A stretch of DNA of 45,505 nt, taken from contig SCQT01000205.1 in the NCBI GenBank assembly GCA_004322015.1, positions 1-45,505 on the forward strand, written 5' to 3'. A program made the position numbers and the translations under genes. Below are positions 16,656 through 25,740 of this stretch, in pieces (position 1 is the first letter of the stretch; each line of letters begins with the position of its first letter). This DNA is from Chitinophagaceae bacterium (GTDB lineage Bacteria; Bacteroidota; Bacteroidia; Chitinophagales; Chitinophagaceae). The notes under the pieces were generated by a model. The model searched no databases, had not been told where the DNA came from, and was given only the letters and a program-made list of their open reading frames with translations.

Positions 16656-17429
16656 TTATTTTGGCTTTATCCATGAATGGTATTGAATTTTTATCCACGA
16701 CCAGAAGACCAGATCTGATGAAATTCGTGTAAATTGATAAGAAGGGCGGAATTTGTATAGAAATAAAGCCAATGAATCTCCGGTTAATCCTGTAAGCTGA
16801 CGTACCAATCCCGGAGTGTATCGTGAATTGATAAAAGCTTCTTGTTCGAATTTAGGGAACATTTTACCAAAATGTCTTTTCTCTCTATCCTTCCTGGAAA
16901 AAAAGGTGAACGGATTCAATGATATTCCGAAAGCATCATTATAATTCGGATTAGGAACATCATAAACGCTATGCGATTTAAGATCAACCATGCGCGTAGC
17001 AGACTGATCTAAATAGTGCTTAAAAGTTTCCAGGCGGTCCAGCGAATCCCTCTGATAAGGTGTTAATGCTTTTATCTCCACCTCTGTCAGCGTATGACTT
17101 CTTGAGATCAGTTCCACATCATGGATAATGCGCAGAAGCCCCGAAGGGACAACGTAAGTCCTGGTATAATACCCCAAAAAGCTGTAAGTGAGCGTGTCGC
17201 CGCTCCTGGCGTTTATATAATAATAACCGGTGGAATCTGCTAATATTATCTCACCCGATCTTTTATCCAATACGGTAGTTAAATATAGGGGCAGATGAGA
17301 AGCCGCATCCCGTACCGTACCGGTAATAACCACCTGTGACCTGGCGGCAGAAGGAAAGATAATACAAAGCAACACCATAAGCTGCAGAATATGGGCCGGA
17401 TTGTTCCTGTGTATTTTTCCCGCAATCAT
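16656..17429 (-). CDS. Exported carboxypeptidase-regulatory-like domain protein
   Basis: A secreted or outer-membrane-associated protein of unknown function. From the ATG at 17429 it has 257 residues and a signal peptide (ILQLMVLLCIIFPSAARSQ). The ATG at 17504 would prefix 25 residues before a signal and would abut a terminator hairpin, so it is unlikely. Mature residues begin with VVITGTVRDAASHLPL, the start of a carboxypeptidase D regulatory-like (CarboxypepD_reg) beta-sandwich as found at the front of TonB-dependent receptors. The remaining ~150 residues (FKHYLDQSATRMVDL onward) are charged and resemble no enzyme I know. It could be a co-expressed accessory of the downstream uxaA, but the 83-bp gap gives no proof. 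Confidence 0.75.
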   Translation of the reverse strand: MIAGKIHRNNPAHILQLMVLLCIIFPSAARSQVVITGTVRDAASHLPLYLTTVLDKRSGEIILADSTGYYYINARSGDTLTYSFLGYYTRTYVVPSGLLRIIHDVELISRSHTLTEVEIKALTPYQRDSLDRLETFKHYLDQSATRMVDLKSHSVYDVPNPNYNDAFGISLNPFTFFSRKDREKRHFGKMFPKFEQEAFINSRYTPGLVRQLTGLTGDSLALFLYKFRPSYQFTRISSDLVFWSWIKIQYHSWIKPK

Positions 17430-17506
17430 ATAATGAAAGTAAGGAAAGGAATGAAAAGATTTTGTTAAAATAAGGATGGGCTGCGGAGGATAGGAATGTA
17501 ACACAA

Positions 17507-17540
17507 AAATAGCCTGCGCTTAAATATAGGCAGGCTATTT
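17507..17540 (-). terminator. Rho-independent terminator of the GH36-like gene
   Basis: A perfect 11-bp inverted repeat, AAATAGCCTGC / GCAGGCTATTT, with a 12-base loop. Read on the minus strand it lies 22 bp past the stop of the GH36-like gene and runs straight into TTTTTGTG. This separates that gene from the regulatory-domain protein downstream. Confidence 0.8.
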
Positions 17541-17561
17541 CTATGACCTACATCCAATAGT

Positions 17562-20432
17562 TTATAAACTAATATTCCCGTTACCTAATTCCATTACCTT
17601 TTTAATCGCATGATTATAAAAAGGGCTTGGCGGCATGGGAATCCGTTTAATGCTTTCTTTAGTAGTAATGCGGACAGACTGCACGTCCTGTCTCTGCTGA
17701 GTGATCAGCCACACATCTGCCTTCCCGCTCCAGTTCGTCACCTTGGAATTCGGGCTTATTATAAATTGAAAAGTATGTTTGCCTGCACTTTTATCCTCCG
17801 GAAGCATAAAAGAATAATCACTCCAAACGCCATTTTGTTCCTGTCTGGTAGCCTTCACTTCCCTGCCATCCACCACTAATTTCCCCTCAGGAAAAGGTTT
17901 CCCCTGGTAGGCGCTGTCCGGATGCAGGAAAACTACAAAACGGGGAGTGATTACATCTTTTGAGAAATCCAGTTCACTGTTAATCGCGGAACCATTCAAT
18001 GATAATTGTTTTGAGTCCAATATTTTCTCATTGTCTCTGTTACTGATAGAAAGATTATTGAGTGGTTGGTTACTTCCGTCCATACTCACTGCATTTACAA
18101 ATCGGGGATTTAGAAGCTTCACCTCTTTCCCCGCTTTCAGCACATTGATTTCAGTATGATTCCCTTCTGCTGATTTCACTTCAAAAGTAACCCCTGCTAA
18201 CAATGGTTTTTTAGCAGAATCAAGCGGATAGACCTCATAAATGGCGCTTTCATATCCTTCCAATGGAAGGTCAATGGTGGCGCCTGCCGAATACAGATCG
18301 GGAGAGATCCAATGCGTGGGATAAACCCTTTCCAACACCAACGAGTTTACATCCCAATCCATGCCCTCCGAAGCGCTCAATTTAATTTGAATATCCTGCT
18401 TTTTTATTTCAGGATTACGAACCGCAATAATCCCTTTATTCCCGGTATAATGGACATAACCGTAGGCCTGTCCTTTCGCCGGATTACCCCCCGTCATGAA
18501 GGTATGATCCAGTACCGGAAATCTGTTCTCAGCCCATTTCAGCGATTTACTGAGGGCATTCCATTCACCTTTATTCAACAGGTCAGGAGAAATATATAGT
18601 TCATACATCGTCACTCCTCTGCCGAAATAAAACATGGCATCATCGGTAAACTTATTCAAAGGATCATCCGCACCGCCGATTTCATTTAAAGCGCCTTTAA
18701 TAATTCCGTGAGTCATTAAATTGGAAACAGGGAACCAGTCATCTAAATTGTGAAAGTCATTATACAGCACAATATCTTTATAAGTCATGGAAGCATCCCG
18801 CTGATTAACAGAAGGTATATCGGCAAAACCATAATCAAAACCCTGCATCCATATCTGATTAGCATGTTCCAGCCACCAGGGGCTCAGCCATGTGCCGGAG
18901 GTAATATTTAAATACACATCCGGATTAATAGCCCGGACGGCTTCGCAGTCTGAAAAGACGGAATCTAAAATAGCACGGCGTGAGTAATATCCCGTAGGAT
19001 GTCCGTGAGAAGGATCGCTGCAGGAGAATTGAATACCATCCCATTTGAAATATCCCACACCGTCCTGACGCACCATCCTGGTAGTACGTTCCTTAAATAA
19101 GGCGCTGTATTTTTGACCGGCGATGCACATCATATCGTTGCCGGTCACTTCATAACCATGATCATGCATCCAGTCAATACGATCCTGCCTGAAAGAATAA
19201 CCACCCGTCGGCCCGTACCAGATTCCCAAAGTGGTGCTTAATGTTTTTAATTCATCGGAAACAGGCTTTAGTCCATGCGGAAAAGTGGACTTTCTTAACT
19301 CCCAGTCACTGTGATGCTTGTCCCATCCGTCATCTAATACAAAAGCATCCAGATGAATGCCATAAGGTTCGATCATATTCTTTTTAAATTCCCTGATGAT
19401 GGTCATAATATTCTTTTCATTCATGATATGCTCCGGAGCCACATCTTTAAAAGCGGGAGAACGTAAATCATACCAACTGTTATATAAGGCATAAGGCCGG
19501 TCTGAAGTGTACTTGATATCCGGCAAATAATTAAAAAACCATTTCCTCACATAGTGATCAGGAGCCAGGCCTTCCACTATCCACTGACTGTTTACCCAAT
19601 TATTTTTTACAACCGCGCCTATAATTTCCCGGCAGTTTACATGGAACTGATGATCATTCGCCTCTGTTGCCTCAGTAGTGGCTGCCGGATATTCCACCCC
19701 AAAAAATACACCGCCTTTTGCGAAATCAAGAGCACAGGGCTGTCCAAAAGATCCTTTTTTAACAATCCGGCTATCACCCTTTCCGGTTGCAGTTCCGGTG
19801 TTCACGACAAAATAATTGGCGCTGCCTAAGCCTCTCACTTTCGTCACATTATTTCCATCCTCCATATTTGCCGCAAAGACACCCCCTTCACGTGCAAAAA
19901 AACAGTCCAGCCAATTCCCCGAACGGGTCGTATCACGAACAGCGATCTGCCTGCGGGAATAAAACTTATCCGGCAGCAGTTGATAGGTCACTTTTAGCTG
20001 AATGGTATTCTGGCGGTTAAACGGAGTAAAAAACAGATCCAGCTCCTTACCCCCCCCTTGCCTGTCCACAAACCGGTAAGATTGATATTGATAGTCCCTC
20101 TTAGAAAATGATATGGCCACATCGGCATTCACCTCCCTGCCCGGCGCAGACCAGTCGTTCCACATCATTTTAAGCGAAAAATTACCATCAGTTGCTACCC
20201 CGAAACCTGCATTATGATATTTTTCCAACCATTCTTCTTTCCCTTTCAGGATGTCGCCTGCAAGCATGTCGTTTTGAATAAATACTTGTTGCACAACTTT
20301 GTCATTAGACAGCGAAAAGATTTTCATTCCCTCTTTTTCCTCCACCGAAGTAGCGACTGATTGTGCATAAATGCTTTGTACTGTCAGGATAGCCGGTAAG
20401 CAAAGAATACCTGCGTAAATTTTTTTGAACAT
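17562..20432 (-). CDS. GH36/GH27-like alpha-galactosidase family protein, exported
   Basis: A large secreted glycosidase (956 residues from ATG 20432; an ATG 21 bp further up is also possible), with signal peptide ILCLPAILTVQSIYAQ. The catalytic TIM-barrel core has clan GH-D features: FVLDDGWDKHHSDW (around 371-384 in the longer reading), LGIWYGPTGGYS, and YFKWDGIQF, whose Asp (about 472) aligns with the nucleophile of alpha-galactosidases. A candidate acid/base Asp is in NQRDASMTYKD at about 553. A beta-sandwich precedes the barrel, and about 250 residues of beta-rich modules follow it. The sequence is divergent from classical melibiases, so alpha-galactosidase specificity is only an inference. 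GalM, encoded 170 bp upstream on the same strand, would fit galactose release. Confidence 0.8.
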   Translation of the reverse strand: MFKKIYAGILCLPAILTVQSIYAQSVATSVEEKEGMKIFSLSNDKVVQQVFIQNDMLAGDILKGKEEWLEKYHNAGFGVATDGNFSLKMMWNDWSAPGREVNADVAISFSKRDYQYQSYRFVDRQGGGKELDLFFTPFNRQNTIQLKVTYQLLPDKFYSRRQIAVRDTTRSGNWLDCFFAREGGVFAANMEDGNNVTKVRGLGSANYFVVNTGTATGKGDSRIVKKGSFGQPCALDFAKGGVFFGVEYPAATTEATEANDHQFHVNCREIIGAVVKNNWVNSQWIVEGLAPDHYVRKWFFNYLPDIKYTSDRPYALYNSWYDLRSPAFKDVAPEHIMNEKNIMTIIREFKKNMIEPYGIHLDAFVLDDGWDKHHSDWELRKSTFPHGLKPVSDELKTLSTTLGIWYGPTGGYSFRQDRIDWMHDHGYEVTGNDMMCIAGQKYSALFKERTTRMVRQDGVGYFKWDGIQFSCSDPSHGHPTGYYSRRAILDSVFSDCEAVRAINPDVYLNITSGTWLSPWWLEHANQIWMQGFDYGFADIPSVNQRDASMTYKDIVLYNDFHNLDDWFPVSNLMTHGIIKGALNEIGGADDPLNKFTDDAMFYFGRGVTMYELYISPDLLNKGEWNALSKSLKWAENRFPVLDHTFMTGGNPAKGQAYGYVHYTGNKGIIAVRNPEIKKQDIQIKLSASEGMDWDVNSLVLERVYPTHWISPDLYSAGATIDLPLEGYESAIYEVYPLDSAKKPLLAGVTFEVKSAEGNHTEINVLKAGKEVKLLNPRFVNAVSMDGSNQPLNNLSISNRDNEKILDSKQLSLNGSAINSELDFSKDVITPRFVVFLHPDSAYQGKPFPEGKLVVDGREVKATRQEQNGVWSDYSFMLPEDKSAGKHTFQFIISPNSKVTNWSGKADVWLITQQRQDVQSVRITTKESIKRIPMPPSPFYNHAIKKVMELGNGNISL

Positions 20433-20605
20433 GCTGTGTATAATTTTAAACAAAAACGATGCGTGACTGAATATGGAAAATCCAATTCCGGCGTAAATAT
20501 AAACAGCTACGGCAAAGAAAAGAAAGATAAAATTAAGTCAAACGATTGAGTGAATTTAACACCAATCCTGAACAGGAAATAACAAACCTTCTGATCAGAT
20601 TACAG

Positions 20606-21559
20606 TTAACCTATAGTCGCTTCGTAAGTGACCGAGAATACTTTTTCTTCCTGCGGTTTCAGTAATATCAGTCCGATTCCGTTATTAAAAGCATCCGGGG
20701 CGCCGCTCAGGGATTCAATAGCTATGCTCTTACGATCCGGAGGAATGTATAGCTGAATGATGGGATAACTTTCGGAAGGATAAACCTGAAGCTTTATCTT
20801 TTTTGCCTGATCGGTAAAAGTGCACTTTGGCCGAACAGACTTCCTGGCTAACACAAAAGAATTATCCAATTCAACATTTTCCACTTTCCGTTCTTTCAAA
20901 AAAGTATTGTATGGCAGTAATTTCCCTGTCGGGATCAGTTTTTTATCAAACTCTACTATCTGATCAGCAGCGAACATCAGGTAACATTCATCCACTTTGT
21001 TCCCTGTACTAAAATAGGGATGCCATCCGTCAACTAATGGCATAGTTTCGCTGCCGGTATTTTGAATGTTGGTTTCTATGGTCACTTGGTGGCCTTCATG
21101 CAAAGTATAGGTAATAGTGCAATCGTAATCAAAAGGAAAACCGGGGTCGTTTTTACGATATGCATGATAAAAGCTGACGGAAGCATATTGATCCTTTTGC
21201 ACTGCTTCTTTCTGCTTAAACGGCTGATCGAACAATAATCCGTGTATGGCGCTGCCATCTTTGAACTTTCTTGCAAATTCATAATCCTTACCCTGAAATG
21301 AATATTTTCCCTCAGGAATACGGCAGGCAAAAGGACTCAGTTTAGCGCTCTTATAAGAATTGGAAAGATCATCCGACAAATCCTTTCCATCTTTATAATG
21401 ATTGATCAGATTTAACTCCTCTGTTCCACTCCCGATAATCCAGCCATGCCATAGCGCTCCCGACGCAGGCAGGATATGAATTTTGGAAGAATGACCCTGC
21501 TGACTTATTTCAGTGATATCCAAACCGGAAGAGGTAAACTGACGAACTGTAAATGGCAT
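20606..21559 (-). CDS. Aldose 1-epimerase family protein
   Basis: A 317-residue cytoplasmic beta-sandwich protein of the galactose mutarotase superfamily. It would interconvert alpha and beta anomers of hexoses. Substrate-site blocks include AIHGLLF and VDGWHPYF (the latter with the proposed catalytic His), and SIAIESLSGAPDAFNNGIGL near the C-terminus, which holds the Glu expected as general base. No signal peptide is present. It sits between the GH36-like gene (downstream, same strand) and a divergent secreted peptidase gene. The context suits processing of sugars released by the GH36-like enzyme. The exact sugar is not determinable. Confidence 0.88.
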   Translation of the reverse strand: MPFTVRQFTSSGLDITEISQQGHSSKIHILPASGALWHGWIIGSGTEELNLINHYKDGKDLSDDLSNSYKSAKLSPFACRIPEGKYSFQGKDYEFARKFKDGSAIHGLLFDQPFKQKEAVQKDQYASVSFYHAYRKNDPGFPFDYDCTITYTLHEGHQVTIETNIQNTGSETMPLVDGWHPYFSTGNKVDECYLMFAADQIVEFDKKLIPTGKLLPYNTFLKERKVENVELDNSFVLARKSVRPKCTFTDQAKKIKLQVYPSESYPIIQLYIPPDRKSIAIESLSGAPDAFNNGIGLILLKPQEEKVFSVTYEATIG

Positions 21560-21689
21560 GTTAACAAGTTGAAAATGATACTGAATATTGTAAATATTGG
21601 GTTAACCGTACGGATAACAAAATGTAAAAGTAAAAATATTTCTAACTTTATCCCCTCAAATAATTTCATTCTTTTAAAATCACCAAAAC

Positions 21690-22877
21690 ATGAGAAACAA
21701 AATACTGTTACTGGCGCTCCTGCTGTTCGCTTTCGGCTCTGCCTGGTCACAAGTGGATTTAATGAAGAAGGTAGTGAACAACCAGAGTGACAATTCCAAA
21801 GAAGGTTTTCAGTTTACCACAGTGGTCAATGCAGAAGCCACTCCTGTGGAGAACCAGGGAAATTCCGGCACCTGCTGGAGCTATTCCACCAACTCATTTC
21901 TCGAATCCGAGATGATACGCAACGGTGGTCCTGCCATTCATTTGTCACCCATCTTTACAGCCCGTTGTGCTTATTTACAGAAAGCCGTTAATTATGTGCG
22001 CATGCATGGATCTGTCAACTGGGGCGATGGAGGAGAAGAGCACGACGTAATTAATATGCTGGCAAAATATGGCGCTATCCCCGAATCGGATTACACAGGA
22101 TTAAACTACGGAACCAAGATCAATGATTTCAGCGAAATGATGGGAGTGCTGAAAGCCATGCTGGATGAAATAATCAAAGCGCCCAATCAGGGAACATTAA
22201 CCCCCAATTGGAAGGAGGCTGTCAACGGTGTTTTAAATGCCTACTTAGGTCCGGTACCCAAAACTTTCGAATATGATGGCAAGACCTACACCCCGCAGAG
22301 CTTCGCCAAAGACGTGGTAAAATTAAATGCTGACAATTATGTGGAATTCATTTCCCAGACCAATACTCCTTACTGGAAAAAAGCTATGATGATGGTCCCG
22401 GACAATTGGGAGTTCCAGCATGACTGGAATATTCCGATGGATGATATCACTAAGATCATAGATTATGCACTGGCGCACCACTATACTGTGGCATGGGGAA
22501 CGGATGTGAGCGAGCCCTATTTCAGTTGGAAAAACGGCATTGCTTATATCCCCGCCGAATCAGTCCGGGATATGACCCCCGACCAAAGAGCTTCTATGTT
22601 TGAGGGACCAAAACCTGAAATGACCATTACTCCCGAAATGAGACAGGAAGCATTTGATAATTATCAAACTACCGATGATCATGGAATGCAGATCACCGGT
22701 ATTGCCAAAGATCAGAATGGCAAAGAATGGTACATCGTTAAAAATTCATGGGGAACAAAGAACGACTATAAGGGATATTTATATGTAACCAAGAATTATG
22801 TAGAATATAAGACTACTTCCCTGATGGTCAATAAAAATGGTATTCCTGAAGATATCCGCCAGAAATTAGGAATATAA
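21690..22877 (+). CDS. Exported C1 peptidase, bleomycin hydrolase-like
   Basis: A 395-residue papain-fold cysteine peptidase related to aminopeptidase C/bleomycin hydrolase. The catalytic triad is visible: Cys62 in QGNSGTCWSY, His331 in DDHGMQITG and Asn352 in VKNSWG. Family features are the long insertion between Cys and His and the extended C-terminus after KNSWGTK. Unlike cytoplasmic PepC it begins with a clear signal peptide (MRNKILLLALLLFAFGSAWS). It is therefore probably periplasmic or secreted and degrades peptides outside the cytoplasm. A strong terminator follows its stop. Confidence 0.93.
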   Translation: MRNKILLLALLLFAFGSAWSQVDLMKKVVNNQSDNSKEGFQFTTVVNAEATPVENQGNSGTCWSYSTNSFLESEMIRNGGPAIHLSPIFTARCAYLQKAVNYVRMHGSVNWGDGGEEHDVINMLAKYGAIPESDYTGLNYGTKINDFSEMMGVLKAMLDEIIKAPNQGTLTPNWKEAVNGVLNAYLGPVPKTFEYDGKTYTPQSFAKDVVKLNADNYVEFISQTNTPYWKKAMMMVPDNWEFQHDWNIPMDDITKIIDYALAHHYTVAWGTDVSEPYFSWKNGIAYIPAESVRDMTPDQRASMFEGPKPEMTITPEMRQEAFDNYQTTDDHGMQITGIAKDQNGKEWYIVKNSWGTKNDYKGYLYVTKNYVEYKTTSLMVNKNGIPEDIRQKLGI

Positions 22878-22904
22878 TCCGATACGATCTCAGATCAAAT
22901 ACCA

Positions 22905-22951
22905 AAGGGATGCAGAGAGAAACCGTATGAGCATCCCTTCTTATTTTTTTT
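22905..22951 (+). terminator. Terminator after the C1 peptidase gene
   Basis: AAGGGATGC (22905-22913) pairs with GCATCCCTT (22931-22939) over a 17-base loop, followed by CTTATTTTTTTTT. This is a textbook intrinsic terminator for the plus strand. It also lies just beyond the stop of the convergent egtD gene, which may use it in reverse. Confidence 0.88.
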
Positions 22952-22961
22952 AACTGAATAG

Positions 22962-23915
22962 CTACTCCCGTTGCCATAAGCAATCTGTAAACCATTTTCG
23001 GGAATCATAAAATTTCCCTAATATCTTAAACCCCGCATCTTCCCCCATCCTATCAATATCCGCTGCATGATATTTTTGAGAAACTTCCATTTGAATAACC
23101 TCATCCTTCAAAAAATCCACAGAAAACGCTGAGCCTATCCTTACCTGCTGATCTTTCAGGCTCACCAAAAAGCTTTTACAGCTCCCGGAAACGGGATCAT
23201 ACATAGCATAATGATCAAAACTCTTCACGGTGAAATTCCCGTTTAATTCCCTGTTAATACGTACTAATAAGTTAAGATTAAAATCTCTTGTAAAACCCTG
23301 CCTGTCATTATAAGCATTTAAAATGATCTGAGGATGTTTTTTTAAATCAAAACCAATCAGCAGCAAACTACCCGGAGGCATATATTGACGCAACAAACGG
23401 CAAAAATGCAGGGCCCTATCAGGATAATAATTTCCTATGTTAGAACCGAGAAACAGGATCATCTTTTGCTTACCTGAAAATTCATGGATATCCTTCAACA
23501 TCTCAATATACTCGCCGTGAAACCCCTTCACTCGTAATCCAGGGATATTCCGGGGGATTTTTTTCTCCAACGACTGAATCACATGATCAGAAATATCAAC
23601 CGGATAATAAGTATCTGATAGTCCCTGCTGATAAAATTCTTTTAAAAGGTACATGGATTTGGTCCCATCCCCTGCCCCTAAGCCGACTACTTCAAAATTA
23701 TGCAGATGCTTTTTTATCATTTCCGCAATACAATGAGATTGCAGAGAAAATATTTCTTCCTCACATCGGGTAAGATAATATTCAGGACAACGCATAATCT
23801 TTTGAAAAAGTTCATCACCCCTCTTGTCATAAAAATATTTGGAAAACAGATATTTAGGTGTCGCTGACAATCCCTCTACTACCTCCTCATAAAACGCGCG
23901 GTTGTTATTTATCAT
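22962..23915 (-). CDS. egtD: L-histidine N-alpha-methyltransferase (EgtD)
   Basis: Methylates histidine three times with SAM to give hercynine, the first step of ergothioneine synthesis. At 317 residues it has the family length. Diagnostic blocks are SKYFYDKRGDELFQKIM and PEYYLTRCEEEI at the N-terminus, the SAM-binding VVGLGAGDGTKSMYLL, YPVDIS and LFLGSNIGNYYPDRA. Its ATG overlaps the last four bases of egtB (23912-23915), so the two are translationally coupled. No egtA, egtC or egtE is adjacent, as expected for a short two-gene pathway that uses cysteine directly, although that detail is inference. Confidence 0.93.
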   Translation of the reverse strand: MINNNRAFYEEVVEGLSATPKYLFSKYFYDKRGDELFQKIMRCPEYYLTRCEEEIFSLQSHCIAEMIKKHLHNFEVVGLGAGDGTKSMYLLKEFYQQGLSDTYYPVDISDHVIQSLEKKIPRNIPGLRVKGFHGEYIEMLKDIHEFSGKQKMILFLGSNIGNYYPDRALHFCRLLRQYMPPGSLLLIGFDLKKHPQIILNAYNDRQGFTRDFNLNLLVRINRELNGNFTVKSFDHYAMYDPVSGSCKSFLVSLKDQQVRIGSAFSVDFLKDEVIQMEVSQKYHAADIDRMGEDAGFKILGKFYDSRKWFTDCLWQRE

Positions 23916-25066
23916 TTGGCTAATCTTATTCCCGTGAATTGCCAGCGTAACTCCGGCTGAAAAAAATTTCTGTAAGTGATACGACTGTGTCCCGGAGGCG
24001 TTGCTTCAGAAGCTCCTCTCAGCACCATCTGGTTGACCATGAACTTACCGTTGTATTCTCCAATGGCACCGGGCGCTTTGATAAAACCAGGGTAAGGCAG
24101 ATAGGCGCTTTCCGTCCACTCCCAGCGTTTCCCCCATTTTAATTCCGGAGCTGCGGTTTCCCATTCTGCCTCCGTGGGCAATCTCATTCCTTTCCATGCA
24201 GCATAGGCAGCAGCTTCGTAATAACTGATATGGCAAACGGGAACATACGAATCCAAAGGCTTTATTCCCTGCCAGGTATAATACTTCCATTGACCCTTTA
24301 TCCGGTGCCAGTACATGGGAGATTCAATTCCCTTTGCCTTCGCCCAGTTCCATCCATCCGAATGCCAGTAATGAAAATCACGGTATCCTCCTGCCGCTAC
24401 AAACTCAAGATATTCGCCATTGGCAACAAGGTGTTTACTAATTTCATAGTTTTGTAAATATACTTTATGCCTCCTTAATTCATTATCGAAACAAAATCCT
24501 TTCCCTCCAAAACCAATCTCATAGATGCCTTCCTTTACCCGGATAAAGCCTTGTTCATTTTCCTTCTCATTTATCGTCTCCAAAGCATTCTCCGAATAAG
24601 CCGGGAATAAAGGGTTATGGCCAAGAATATACTTAATGTCTGTATAAAGCAATTCCTGATGTTGCTCTTCATGATTTAGTCCTAAAGTGATCAGCGATTC
24701 CATTTCATCGGAGACACCATCTGATAGAAAATCTTCCATGGCCTTATCTACATGTTCCCTGTATTGCAGGATCTCATCTACTGCAGGACGACTCAGATTC
24801 CCTCTGTCTGTCCGGATTACACGGGCTCCGGCTGACTCATAATAGCTGTTGAAAACATAATTATAGTCCGGGTCAAATTCCTTGTAATGAGGAACGGTGG
24901 GTTTTAATATGAAAGCCTCAAAAAACCAGGTGGTATGCCCTAAATGCCATTTGGGAGGACTCACATCTACTACAGGCTGCACGACATAATCTTCCGTTTT
25001 AAGCGGTTTACAAATGTTCAGGCTCCGCTCGCGCACCTTCCGGTAATCCTGCAAAATATTACTCAT
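23912..25066 (-). CDS. egtB: Ergothioneine sulfoxide synthase EgtB
   Basis: A non-heme iron sulfoxide synthase joining a cysteinyl thiol to hercynine with O2. The 384-residue protein has the two expected domains. The first is an N-terminal DinB_2 helical bundle with the iron-binding histidines (H44 in WHLGHTTWFFE; H132 and H136 in NHEEQHQELL). The second is a C-terminal formylglycine-generating-enzyme/sulfatase-modifying fold (GMRLPTEAEWE, YRNFFQPELRWQFTGIRLAK). Whether it uses cysteine or gamma-glutamylcysteine cannot be read by eye. It precedes and overlaps egtD, and a stand-alone DinB gene lies 19 bp upstream, so all three probably share one mRNA. Confidence 0.93.
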   Translation of the reverse strand: MSNILQDYRKVRERSLNICKPLKTEDYVVQPVVDVSPPKWHLGHTTWFFEAFILKPTVPHYKEFDPDYNYVFNSYYESAGARVIRTDRGNLSRPAVDEILQYREHVDKAMEDFLSDGVSDEMESLITLGLNHEEQHQELLYTDIKYILGHNPLFPAYSENALETINEKENEQGFIRVKEGIYEIGFGGKGFCFDNELRRHKVYLQNYEISKHLVANGEYLEFVAAGGYRDFHYWHSDGWNWAKAKGIESPMYWHRIKGQWKYYTWQGIKPLDSYVPVCHISYYEAAAYAAWKGMRLPTEAEWETAAPELKWGKRWEWTESAYLPYPGFIKAPGAIGEYNGKFMVNQMVLRGASEATPPGHSRITYRNFFQPELRWQFTGIRLAK

Positions 25067-25085
25067 CTCATTTTAGGTTTTTAGT

Positions 25086-25625
25086 TTATTTATATATTCC
25101 CAGCAGTCTTCTGATGATCATGATCTGTCCCACATGATAAGAAGTGTGATCCACGATCAGCATCGCTTCTCTGACTAAATTCTGACCGCTTCCGTGAGGA
25201 AAAGGTTTAAAAAGATCCCCGGCAGGATCTTCCAGCAAGCGGATGAATTCTTTACGGTCATTCATGATCCCTTCAATGCTCTCTTTCCACGCTGTATCCT
25301 GTAGCGGAGCAGGTTCTGAAGGCCAATATCCTTCCGGCCAGGGCGGGGATTGATAATGCGCATCCCTGCAAAATTCAAGAATATCCTTTTGAGTGATCCG
25401 GATATGTTCCACTTCCTGCCAAAGCGAATAAGGTAATCCATCAGCCTTCCTGCCGAAATAACCTGACGGAATATCTTTTACAGCCTCTTCAAAAGTAATA
25501 TGAGCGTCTGCTTTCCGAAGGAATCCTGAAAGCAATTTCACCAGATCATGCCGTGTTTTACTCCCTATATCGGAACTATTTTTCCCTGCCTTTCCCGATG
25601 GACCATTTACAGATTGATTACTCAT
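25086..25625 (-). CDS. DinB/YfiT-like superfamily protein
   Basis: A 179-residue four-helix DinB-fold protein, counted from ATG 25625; the ATG at 25706 would add 27 residues lying across the predicted promoter. The three candidate metal-binding histidines are in LWQEVEHI and in IVDHTSYHVGQI, as in DinB/YfiT proteins. Members of this superfamily include bacillithiol and mycothiol S-transferases and metal-dependent hydrolases. Because it is the first gene of an apparent operon with egtB and egtD (19-bp gap), a function linked to ergothioneine, such as thiol transfer, is an attractive hypothesis. The sequence alone does not show it. Confidence 0.88.
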   Translation of the reverse strand: MSNQSVNGPSGKAGKNSSDIGSKTRHDLVKLLSGFLRKADAHITFEEAVKDIPSGYFGRKADGLPYSLWQEVEHIRITQKDILEFCRDAHYQSPPWPEGYWPSEPAPLQDTAWKESIEGIMNDRKEFIRLLEDPAGDLFKPFPHGSGQNLVREAMLIVDHTSYHVGQIMIIRRLLGIYK

Positions 25626-25670
25626 TTTCTGAAATTCAATAAAATCATTATAACCATTCACATTAGTTAA

Positions 25671-25700
25671 CAAAATAAATTTGCATTTGGTTTTATCAAA
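25671..25700 (-). promoter_or_regulatory. Candidate promoter of the DinB-egtB-egtD operon
   Basis: On the minus strand, TTTG at 25700-25697 is followed after 18 bases by TTATTTTG at 25678-25671, one mismatch from TAnnTTTG. The spacing fits the Bacteroidota -33/-7 promoter. It would give a leader of about 40 bases before the ATG at 25625. Confidence 0.4.
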
Positions 25701-25728
25701 AATCACGGTAAGCTTTCCTCCATTTCAC

Positions 25729-25736
25729 TAATTTTG
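25729..25736 (+). promoter_or_regulatory. TAnnTTTG -7 element abutting bioA
   Basis: TAATTTTG ends only four bases before the bioA ATG at 25741. If used, the transcript would start at or within a base or two of the initiation codon, making the mRNA leaderless. No -33 TTTG box is seen at the normal distance. Confidence 0.35.
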
Positions 25737-25740
25737 GCGG

